Both the position numbers and the translations under genes were made by a program. Below are positions 23,645 through 33,492 of a stretch of 64,000 bases of DNA, piece after piece. The DNA is from Pleodorina starrii (taxonomy: Eukaryota; Chlorophyta; Chlorophyceae; Chlamydomonadales; Volvocaceae). The stretch covers positions 4,464,001-4,528,000 of the forward strand of contig BRXU01000007.1 of the NCBI GenBank assembly GCA_030267565.1. Direction: 5' to 3'. How positions within the stretch are numbered: the stretch's first letter is position 1; each line of letters opens with the position of its first letter. Under the pieces are notes generated by a model. The model did not search any database, had not been told where the DNA came from, and saw nothing but the letters and a program-made list of their open reading frames with translations.

Positions 23645-23896
23645 GGGTGGACCCCTCAATGGGTGGATCCGTCCATAGAGAGGGTGGGTGGGTGGGGGGA
23701 CCCCTCAATGGGTGGATCCGTCCATAGAGAGGGTGGGTGGGTGGGGGGACCCCTCAATGGGTGGATCCGTCCATAGAGAGGGTGGGTGGGTGGGGGGACC
23801 CCTCAATGGGTGGATCCGTCCATAGAGAGGGTGGGTGGGTGGGGGGACCCCTCAATGGGTGGATCCGTCCATAGAGAGGGTGGGTGGTGGGGGGAG
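23645..23896 (+). repeat. 49-bp minisatellite, 5 copies
   Basis: Copies begin at 23651, 23700, 23749, 23798 and 23847, each starting ACCCCTCAATGGGTGGATCC and ending in a GGGT run. The first four copies look identical by eye and the fifth ends in an imperfect join. The period is not a multiple of three, so the frames running through it are not coding. Confidence 0.95.
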
Positions 23897-24597
23897 GAAT
23901 TGCGACTGCATCGGGTGTCTGGCATGTGGGTTGTGTGCGTTGGATGTGTCGTGTCGCCCAGGACCACGTGTGTGTTTGTTTGTGTGTACTTGTGTGCTTT
24001 TGTGTGTGTGTGAGGGGGGGGGGGTAAGAGGCCGTTCTCCCGCACGGATGCTTTGCTGCTTTGCAGCGCTGTAGCTGTCCTGCCTTCTGTTATACTTCTG
24101 TTGCAGTCACTGTCCGTAATAACTGCAAGTGTATTGAGTCATTGTCAATGGCGCCTGTGTACGATGCATGGTACGATGAGAGCAGTTGCGCCGCCCGCAC
24201 ATCCGGGCCGCGGGGTGCACAATCAGGGAGGGGAAGCGTTGGGCGGCAGAGTTGCCCCGTTTGTGGTGGCTAGATGTTGCGGCTGGCGATGGAATGGCTC
24301 ACCGCCTGGATTTCAAATAATTAATGGGGAGGGTGGGCTAGGGCAAGGGAGCATGAAGCGGGCTAAGCCGGTGGGCAGGTCGTTTCGCGACTTTTTCGTG
24401 GTTTGTTCGGTTTCGGTTTGATTTGATGTTGATCAGGAGGTGCTTGTGCGACTACGGGCTGCTGGAAGGAGCCCGTAGGCACCTCTGGCTCTGTAATACT
24501 CGCAGTCTCAACTCTCCCAGCAGTCCCGCTGACGCCCTCTTAATCGATCGTTCGGGTCGACCACGTTCTTCTACGACCATCAATGTGCAACATCATG
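23897..24597. other. Spacer with GT-rich tract
   Basis: A degenerate TGTGTTTG/GTGTGT tract and a G run at about 23960-24026, followed by unique sequence without a recognisable gene up to the 19-bp array. Confidence 0.5.
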
Positions 24598-26528
24598 CCC
24601 AGCCTCCACCCATGGGCCCAGCCTCGACCCCATGGGCCCCGCCTTGACCCATGGGCCTAGCCCTGGCCCAAGGGCCCAGCCTCGACCCATGGGCCCAGGC
24701 TCGACCCAATGGCCCCGCCTTGGCCCATGGGGCCAGCCTCGACCCATGGGCCCAGGCTCGACCCATGGGCCCAGCCTCGACCCATGGGCCCAGCCTCGAC
24801 CCATGGGCCCAGGCTCGACCCATGGGCCCAGCCTCTACCCAAGGGCCCAGGCTCGGCCCATGGGCCCAGGCTCGGCCTACGGGCCCAGCCTCTACCCAAG
24901 GGCCAAGGCTCGGCCCATGGGCCCAGGCTCGGCCTACGGACCCAGCTCGACCCATGGGCCCAGCCTCGACCCATGGGCCCAGCCTCGACCCATGGGCCCA
25001 GCCTCGACCCATGGGCCCAGCCTCGGCCCATGGGCCCAGGCTCGACCCATGGGCCCAGCCTCTACCCAAGGGCCCAGGCTCGGCCCATGGGCCCAGGCTC
25101 GGCCCATGGGCCCCGGCTCGGCCCATGGGCCCAGCCTCGACCCATGGGCCCAACCTTGACCCATGGGCCCAACCTCGACCCATGAGCCCAGCCTCGGCCC
25201 ATGGGCCCAGCCTCGACCCATGGGCCCAGCCTCGACCCATGGCCCCAGCCTCGACCCATGGGCCCAGGCTCGACCCATGGGCCCAGGCTCGACCCATGGG
25301 CCCAACCTTGACCCATGGGCCCGGCCTCGACCCATGGGCCCAGCCTCGACCCATGGGCCCAAACTTGACCCATGGGCCCAGGCTCGACCCATGGGCCCAG
25401 GCTCGGCCCATGGGCCCAGCCTCTACCCAAGGGCCCAGGCTCGGCCCATGGGCCCAGGCTCGGCCTACGGGCCCAGCCTCGACCCATGGGCCCAACCTTG
25501 ACCCATGGGCCCAACCTCGACCCATGGGCCCAGCCTCGGCCCATGGGCCCAGCCTCGACCCATGGGCCCAGCCTCGACCCATGGCCCCAGCCTCGACCCA
25601 TGGGCCCAGGCTCGACCCATGGGCCCAAACTTGACCCATGGGCCCAGGCTCGACCCATGGGCCCAGGCTCGACCCACGGGCCCAGCCTCTACCCAAGGGC
25701 CCAGGCTCGGCCCATGGGCCCAGGCTCGGCCTACGGGCCCAGCCTCAACCCATGGGCCCAGCCTCGACCCATGGGCCCAGCCTCGACCCATGGGCCCAGC
25801 CGCGACCCATGGGCCCAGCCGCGACCCATGGGCCCAGCCTCGACCCATGGGCCCAGCCTCGACCTAAGGGCCCAGGCTCGACCCATGGCCCCAGCCTCTA
25901 CCCAAGGGCCCAGGCTCGGCCCATGGGCCCAGGCTCGGCCTACGGGCCCAGCCTCTACCCAAGGGCCCAGGCTCGGCCCATGGGCCCAGGCTCGGCCTAC
26001 GGGCCCAGCCTCGACCCATGGGCCCAGCCTCGACCCATGGGCCCAAACTTGCCCCTTGGGCCCAGCCTCGACCCATGGGCCCAGACTCGACCCATGGGCC
26101 CAGCCTCTGCCCATGGGCCCAGCCTCGACCCATGGGCCCCAGCCTCGACCCATGGGCCCAGGCTTGGCCCATGGGCCCAGGCTCGACCCATGGGCCCAAC
26201 CTTGACCCATGGGCCCGGCCTCGACCCATGGGCCCAGCCTCGACCCATGGGCCCAAACTTGACCCATGGGCCCAGGCTCGGCCTACGGGCCCAGCCTCGA
26301 CCCATGGGCCCAGCCTCGACCCATGGGCCCAAACTTGACCCATGGGCCCAGCCTCGACCCATGGGCCCAGACTCGACCCATGGGCCCAGCCTCTGCCCAT
26401 GGGCCCAGCCTCGACCCATGGGCCCCAGCCTCGACCCATGGGCCCAGGCTTGGCCCATGGGCCCAGGCTCGACCCAGGGGCCCAGCCTCGACCCAGTGGC
26501 CCAGCCTCGGCCCATAGGCCAAGCCTCC
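24598..26528 (+). repeat. 19-bp satellite array, about 100 copies
   Basis: About 1.93 kb of a 19-bp unit, GGGCCCAGCCTCGACCCAT, with variants at fixed positions: AGCCTC or AGGCTC, CGACC or CGGCC, CCATGGG, CCAAGGG or CCTACGG. Because 19 is not divisible by three, and stop codons are rare in the unit, all frames stay open on both strands and give artefactual 19-residue repeats. A TCTACCCAAGG variant marks a three-unit (57-bp) block that recurs along the array. Confidence 0.97.
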
Positions 26529-27200
26529 CCTCTGAGTCACCGCTGAGTCAACCATGAGTCACCGCTAAGTCACCGGTGAGTGTCACCGTGAGTCACGGGA
26601 ATCATCGCTGAGTCCCCTTTAAGTCGCCGCTGAGTAACCCTTGTCGCAAGCACCCATTAGTCCCCTCTGACTCACGTTCTGAGACACCTCTTGAGTCACC
26701 CCTGAGTCACTGCTGAGTCACCCCTGAGTCACCGCTGAGGCAACGCTGAGTTACCCCTCAGTCCCCTCTGAGTCACCGCTTTGTCATTTCCGAGTCAACA
26801 GTATTCACCTCTCGAGTATACCTCTTGAGTCACCTCTGAGTCGCCGATTAGTACCCTCTGAGTGACCCCTGAGGCAACCCTGAGTCAATTCTGAGTCACC
26901 GCTTAAGTCATTCTGCGAGTCAACGCTGAGTCATACTGCTGAGTCACCCCTACGTCACCTCCAAATTACAGCCGAGTCAACGCTGAGTCCCCTCTGAGTC
27001 ACCCTGAGTCACCGCTGAGTCACCGTTTAGTCGCCCCTGAGACACCCCTGGGTCACTGCTGAGTCGCTCAGTCACCGGTGAGTCACCGCTGAATCACCCT
27101 TGAGTAACCGCTGAGTCCCCTCTGAGGCCACCGCTGACGCGCTGAGTCAACAGTAAGTCGCCGCTGAGTCCCCCCTCAGTCAGCGCTGCTAACGACCCCA
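26529..27200 (+). repeat. Degenerate TGAGTCA-rich array
   Basis: Abuts the 19-bp array directly. It is built from a roughly 10-bp unit near CTGAGTCACC, with many CCGCTGAGTCACC and CCCTGAGTCAC variants and frequent indels. Dozens of copies of GAGTCA occur. It fades out near 27190. Degeneracy suggests it is older than the 19-bp array. Confidence 0.9.
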
Positions 27201-27698
27201 CGTGTGTCAGGAGCTCCCCATCAGCATCACCGCAGTGCCCGCCGTCAAAGCAAATCCCTCCCACAGCAAACAGGTACCGGTAGTCTCATCTCCGCTTTCT
27301 CAGCCACACCCCTCCCAGCCCTCCTCCGCCAGGCGCTCTTCCGGCTGGCATCGATAAGCTTGCATGCTGTATGTTACGTTGTGCGAGTACGGAATGAATG
27401 AATGAATGAATCAATGGGTGTACAGAGCACCTCTACCCGCATAGAAGATCGCCACTTGGCGCAGTTCGCACTGGACACGACAAACACCGACTCTCGTCCA
27501 CACTCCGCAGACCTCCGCATTGCTGGGCCCGTTCGCCAACCCCACCCGGGTTCATTCGCTGTGTTTCGTATGTTTTATCAGCCACAGCCCGCAGCCGAAT
27601 CCAGCACACACACCCAGCCGTCCGCTCGGCCCCCCACCTCGGGGGACGGGGCAGCCCCGCGCCCCTCCCCCCTATCATTATCGCTCGCCCCTCATCCC
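27201..27698. other. 3' flank of the STK19 homologue
   Basis: Downstream of a minus-strand gene, so it probably holds its 3' untranslated region. A short GAAT tetranucleotide run (27390-27412) is present. No gene seen. Confidence 0.4.
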
Positions 27699-30600
27699 TC
27701 ACCCCGCCGCCCGCTTGCTGCCCTGTGGCAATCGGATCACTGGGCCGCAAGTGCTGTCCAGCTGCTTCACCGCGCCCAGCCCCACCAGGTCCCGCACGTG
27801 ATACAGCGGAGGGAGGCAGCTGCTGCGGAGCTTCAGCTTGCGGATCTGCGGATTGCCCGGGGGCGGGGGCGGGGAGTGGGAGGCGGGGGTTGGGGGCGGG
27901 GGGCGGTCGTGTGGAGGGATGGCAGGAGGATAAAAAGAACGATACCGCAGCGGAGGGACGTAGGCGACCGAGAACCCGGGAGGACGGACGGGTGGACGGA
28001 CGCGACGGAGACGGATCGCAGAAACGCAGCACACGGAGGACCTGCGGCCGGGCCCGGCAGGCCCTGGCAGGCCCAACCATACTAGAGCTTAACTTAATGC
28101 ATATGGTGGGACTCGGTGGGGGGCGGGGGGCTCCGCCTAGCATTGCAGCAGTGGCCTATCCTGCAGCAGTGGGTGCAGCCCGGTCGGATTCGCGGACACG
28201 CGGAGTGGTCGATCGACCCCTCGAGGCAGTGACCCATGGGTCGCCCACTCCCCAAATACACACCTGGACCCAATTTTCTCCCCACCTGCTCCTCCGGTGC
28301 CTCATGGTGCTGCCGCTTGGACAGCCACGTCAGCAGCTCCCGCCGACCGCCCAACACCGCCTGCGAACCCATGTGGGGCAAACCCATGCGGCCACAGGCT
28401 CACATCCGCGACCACCATCCGGCAAGCAACGAAGCATCGATACGACAACTGGAGTCCGCTGAACGTCAAAAGGAAAACCCCCACAGCTTTCGCCCTCCCA
28501 TTCCAGCGCATCCTGCACCCGCGCGCCGTGTGTAGGGTCCCCCGCTGCTGCTACCGTAGGGTCCTTCGCTGCGGCTCGTTTTTACCCACCCGGTAGCCAG
28601 CACCCGGTAGCCAGCACCCGGTAGCCACCGTGCCACCCTGCCACCACCCACCCACCCACCTACCTTGACCAGCTTCCCCACCCCCGGCACCGCCAGCACA
28701 AAGGCGTCCGCGTCGCCGTCCGTGTGTCGGGCGATGCAACCCGTGTGGAGCAGCAGACTCACCTGAGGGGGGGTGCGGGGCAGCGGGGCGGGGCGGGGCG
28801 GGAGTGCGGGGTTCGTTGCACAGGGCGGGGCGGCGGGTGGTGTGAGGGCAGGAGAGTTCGGCACGGTGCACGGCACTCCACGCACCTGCCGCACCACTGC
28901 CAATGATGCATTCAAGCACACACACACACACGCATGTCGCACGCACAACACACAACTCGCGCACCCGCACCCGCACCCGCACCCGCACCTGCTCCTCCAC
29001 CGTCTCCAGGGGGAGGGTCGTGATGCCTGCGGAGGGGGCCGCAGCCGCAGCAGCCGCCGACCCCCCGCCAGAACGCTGGGCCCCCTGCCGCCCGGCAACC
29101 GCCCCGGCCGCTGGCCCCTGCTGACCACCGTGCGGTGGTCGTTGCGGCGGTTGGCCGGCGGTTGTAGCTGTCGTGTTTGTACATGTCGTTCTTGTTGTTG
29201 TCGTTGTTGTCGTTGGTGGCGCGGTTCGCAGCAAGTGGAACAAGTGGTCGCGTGAGAGCTCAAAGTCGGTGAAACGGTCGACGACACGGCGCAGGAACGC
29301 ATCCGCGGCGGAGTGCCAGCGGCTGCCGGAGCCGGGACGCGCAGCGGCGGCCGTCATCACGCCGTACGCTCCGGACGACGATGACGGCGCCGCCCCCTGC
29401 TGTTGCTGTTGTTCCGCAGCTGCCGCGGCTGCGTCGTCGGCGGCTTGTCGTACAAGGGCGCGGTAGTCCGAGGTGGACAAGATCCCGAACTCGTCCGTGC
29501 CTGTGACCCATGGGTCGGGTCGGGTCGGGTCGGGTGGGGCCGCATTTGTTGTATTGCGGACAGCGAGGATTTCATTGTTCATTCGCAGCCCTCCCTGGGA
29601 ATACGGCAAAAGGGTGGGACTCGGTGGGGCCACACCACCCTTTCTTTTGCGGATTGTGTTGGTCAGACAAAGTTGGTATGCTCGTGGCCACACACACACA
29701 CACACACACTGACACACACACAGTCCGCAGCTGCACAGTCCGCACCCGTCGGCAGCTTGAAGACGCGCACTCGGTTGGCGCGCCGTTGCTCGTCCAACTG
29801 TCGTTCCACCGTCGACCGATCCGCCAGCAGGCACGACAGCTGGCTTCGGAGCGCCAGCGGCGGCAGCTCGGCAGCCCCCGGGTGCGAGCGAAGGTCCGAT
29901 CTGCCGCCCCGCCGGAAGGGCCAAAGTGCGGCGGAGGATCACAATGGAGAAGGGATAATTAGAACGGCCCGGCCCGGAGAAGGGATGTGCAGGACTGCAG
30001 CGTTGGCGGGTCAAGGCAGTGCTCAGGGCGGGTCTGGACGCAAAATTTGGCATGACTGGCATGACACCCCAAAATTTCGAATCCAGGGCAAAACGCACAG
30101 GGCGCACCCTCCCTCGCCTCCCCAGCTGTCCCCCATCTGTCGTACTTGAGCGCCATCAGCGCCAGCTCCACGTCACTGGGCACATCCGCCTCCGCGTCGT
30201 CGCCATCATCGTCATTGTCGTACATGTCGTACCGCTGCGTCGTCGTCGCCGCCGCCGCCGCCCCGGGGCCGGCCGCGCCAACTCCTCTCCGGCCGGCGCC
30301 GGCAGGCCCAACGGCCGACGGCGAACCCACTGCGGCAAGCGGCACCGGCAGCTGGCCGAGCCGCGTGATCGGGTCAGCCTCCGGAAGGAAGCCACCCTCC
30401 ATGGGTCCCGGCGGAGGCGCCCTGACGGCGGTGACGCTGCCGTCAGGGCCCCGGCGCCTGCCTCCGCTGAGCGTGGAGGTGCCGTACGCAGGGCCCGTCC
30501 TGCTGCTTCCGCCGGGGCTGCCGATACTGCCCATGCTGCCGCCACCGCCACCCCCACTTCTCTTCTTTGGGCCGTGGCTCTCCACGCCGGCGATCGAGGC

Positions 30601-31066
30601 AGCCGCGGCGGCGGCGAGAGCCCGCACGGACTGGGGCACGCCGGTGCTGCTGCCGCTGCCGCCCTGGGCGCCGCCCGGTGGTGAGATGCCCGTGGGAATG
30701 CCCGCATCCGCGGCAGCGCCTAGTAGGAGGTTTCGGAGCTTGGCCTGCGAGCGAATCGCGCCGCGCGCGATGGTGGGTGCAAGGGGCAGGGCGAGTGGGC
30801 AGGAGCAGTGCGTCGATGGCTGTGTCCGCCCCGCGACGATTCGTGTACCGGTAATGGCCAGTCGGCTCGTTGAGGACATCATTTGCTGGTTGCAAGTCAA
30901 TGATGACAAGGGACATTCGCGTTTGCAAGCAAGCAAAGGCTATGGGTCTTGCAGCCGTCGCGCGTACCTGTCGGTCGTCATCGTTCTTCCCGCTAGGTCG
31001 AAGGTCTGCGTAAGCCTCCTGAAGCCGCCGCCGCTTTGTTCGCTCAAGTTCAGCTAGCCCTGACAT
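27699..31066 (-). CDS. STK19: STK19 homologue (tandem winged-helix protein)
   Basis: Family member of human STK19, a winged-helix DNA-binding protein once called a kinase and recently tied to transcription-coupled repair. Seven exons: 31066-30968, 30744-30146, 29900-29746, 29500-28989, 28762-28664, 28360-28286, 27845-27699, about 561 residues, all GT..AG and in phase. Conserved blocks: ELPPLALRSQLSCLLADRS, TVERQLDEQRRANRVRVFKL, PTGTDEFGILSTSDYRA, FLRRVVDRFTDFELSRDHLF, VSLLLHTGCIARHTDGDADA, FVLAVPGVGKLVK, GGRRELLTWLSKR and the end YHVRDLVGLGAVKQLDSTCG. Residues about 34-230 are a Gly/Ser/Ala/Pro-rich N-terminal region with an acidic DNDDDGDDAEAD patch. A Thr/Gln/Ala-rich insertion of roughly 75 residues splits the winged-helix region. 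There is no kinase motif. The start (MSGLAELERTKRRRLQEAY) fits a conserved basic N-terminal helix. The assignment is from memory of the family pattern. Confidence 0.87.
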
Positions 31067-31424
31067 TCTCAAGCACCAAAGGACTGCGCTCTGAGCACCC
31101 GAGCCTTGACGGGCGCCCTGGAGCTCAATATGTCCTGAAGTGCTCACGTAACTTGTAAATATGTATTATATGGAATTCATGCTGCTTTGGGTGTTGCATA
31201 GCAGTTTTCGTGATGACAACCAAGCACGCTTGAATGTTGCGCACGCCAGAGTTTTCCCGTCGAGTCTAAAAAAAAAGATAATCGCTCGAAACCAGAAGAA
31301 GAGAGGACTAGGTTGTTTGGGTGCAACTGTCTGCAATCATGTTTTCAGCATGTTTTTGAGCAACATGCTCGAACGACCGTTGCAATGTGGTTTCGGCTTC
31401 GCCACTACTTAGGGTAAGCGCGGG

Positions 31425-32290
31425 TGTTTCCGTTCACGACGTGAACGACTGGTGACTGTTCACTGAACGTTCACTGAATGTTCAGCGAACAGTCACAGGG
31501 AACGTTCTCTGAATGTTCAGCTGCCCTGATGTTCAGTGAACGTTCGTCAAAGCCAGGTGGCCGACGTCAATGGTACTCCCATCTTCCAAATATGCAATCA
31601 TGGCCGCAGCTGCAGGTGCATCAAACGAAATGCCGGACCCGACAAAATAAATTGTCTGAGGATGCACGGCCGGCCAATGCTTGTCGAGAAGCAGCAGCGC
31701 CTTGTCAAGATACATGTTGCCTTTATGCAGAACTAGCCGGCAGAGAAACTCATTCGGGAGTGCCGACCGTGGTGAGGGACCGGTGCGCTTGTAGGTCGTA
31801 CTATTTCGCAAAATAGTACGTCACGCATGCTCCAGCGCTGTTCCCGCGCACATAAAAGGTATTCACATAACTGCTTGGCCTTGTATCGGTTCGTTATATG
31901 TGCCCCAGCAGCTTTGGTAACTGAGGCAGCTACTCATAAGTCAAGAACAGAGAAACTCATTCGGGAGTGCCGACCGTGGTGAGGGACCGGTGCGCTTGTA
32001 GGTCGTACTATTTCGCAAAATAGTACGGCACGCATGCTCCAGCGCTGTTCCCGCGCACATAAAAGGTATTCACATAACTGCTTGGCCTTGTATCGGTTCG
32101 TTATATGTGCCCCAGCAGCTTTGGTCACTTAGGCAGCTACTCATAAGTTAAAGCACAAAAAGACGTTAATTTCGCTTTGCTTGCAGTACAAGGGCCTGAA
32201 CGGTGAACCTTCACTGAACGTCCACGGTGAGCGTTCCGTGCAGGTTCAGTGAACGTTCATTCTCCTTTCAGTGAACGAAGAAACCCGCGT
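31425..32290. mobile_element. Putative non-autonomous element with TTCACTGAACGTTCA ends and a 207-bp internal duplication
   Basis: Both sides (31430-31555 and 32195-32280) are packed with GTTCACTGAACGTTC-type words in both orientations, so the ends can pair. Between them are two 207-bp direct copies (31741-31947 and 31948 to about 32150) that are nearly identical. Each holds a 22-bp near-palindrome with arms GTACTATTT (first at 31798-31819). On the minus strand at 31811-31533 an open frame of 92 codons spans the left side and may be a remnant. No transposase is recognised and target-site duplications could not be fixed. Confidence 0.55.
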
Positions 32291-33492
32291 TTGCCCGAGG
32301 TACTCGGCTTCGGGGCGATAATGCAGTTTGGCTTTTCAGCACCGAGGCGCACCCAAACCGCGCCTTTCCTGCGGACATTTTCAACCATATATACCGTAGA
32401 CAAAACGCTCCCAATCGCACTCTGATCATAACTACAGCGTGCGTATGGTCCCCGCGGCAGGTTCTAGCGGTAGCACGCATCCGCTGGCACACTACGGTAC
32501 TGTCTCCCCATTCCTAACACACTGCCTCCTGCGATCGTAAGCCCGCCGCGATAGGGCGTGAAAACATGCAACAAAGCACAACTTCCCGAAAAACCTTTTG
32601 CGGAGCATCATGCCCGCCCTCGGCGCCCGATTTACCACCGCCGCCGCTGGACACCCCTCTTCTCAATTTGCGCGCTGCTCCACGGCCGCAACGTCCACCG
32701 GTGCGCCCCACGTCACGGTGGAACTGCCACGGCGGGTACGACACATCTGAAAACCCATAAAATCCTGGCCTACGAAAACGCGAGCAAAAGAACTCCACCT
32801 GGACATGCCTGCCTGCCTGCCGGCTTCCCATACGCGAGCTGATGCTACCGCTGCCATTTGCGCACGTGCGCCTGGCTCCACCCCTACCACCGCACTCGTC
32901 CCTGGCCTCTCGCAGATACGCAGCCCCCACGCCATGCAACGCCTGCTGCTCCTGCTCCTGCGAAATGCTCAATCAAAAAGAGGCCAAGGATTGGCACCCA
33001 AGACCGTAACAAGTACTCCAAGCCCGCCCCTCTCCACAGACCGACCTGCGCGCTCTTGACCTGCGCGCACTTAACCAGCCCCGGTCGTACTCGCTGCGTG
33101 CACGCCCCCCCGCACGCCCCTCCAATGTGGCCTTTAGAGGCTGCGAAGCCGACACGCTGTAGTAACCAACTGGCCAAGTGGTTCCCGATAGTAACCAAGA
33201 GGTAGCACACCTGCTGTATGTACGTGCTCTGCTCTGCTGTGTTGCATAGCAAGGGGGGCAGCACTCGTGCATGCGCTGACAAGCTCGCCCGAACTCCTGC
33301 CCCACCGGCTGCGATGCCGCTGCCCCCCGCTCCCCTGCGCTGCCACCCGCCGCCACAGTCGAGCTGCCGGCCTTGCGGGCCGTGGACTTGCCCCGCCCCA
33401 CCAAGCCACGAAACCTGCAGCCAGCCACTAAACCCAGCCGCCCATCAGCAGCTGGGGAAAGAAATACGAGCAGCTGGGGGTGTTGCTGCCCC
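32291..33492. other. Spacer, 3' side of MIF4G gene
   Basis: No gene recognised. It lies downstream of a minus-strand gene and probably contains its 3' untranslated region at the right. Confidence 0.4.

Noticed and set aside
23645..23896. Possible CRISPR array
   Set aside because: The 49-bp repeats are directly tandem with no unique spacers, in a eukaryotic genome.
24593..26546. Open frames of 300 or more codons on both strands, rich in Gly-Pro, Trp-Ala and His
   Set aside because: They arise because the 19-bp unit almost lacks stop codons and its period is not a multiple of three, so every frame stays open. No start context, introns or family match.
28551..30107. 518-codon frame on the minus strand across the STK19 region
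   Set aside because: It reads through two introns in a frame that is right only for parts of the gene; the spliced path with seven exons explains the conserved blocks better.
30146..31057. 303-codon plus-strand frame rich in Pro, Ala and Leu
   Set aside because: Shadow of STK19 exons 1 and 2 on the opposite strand; no family features.
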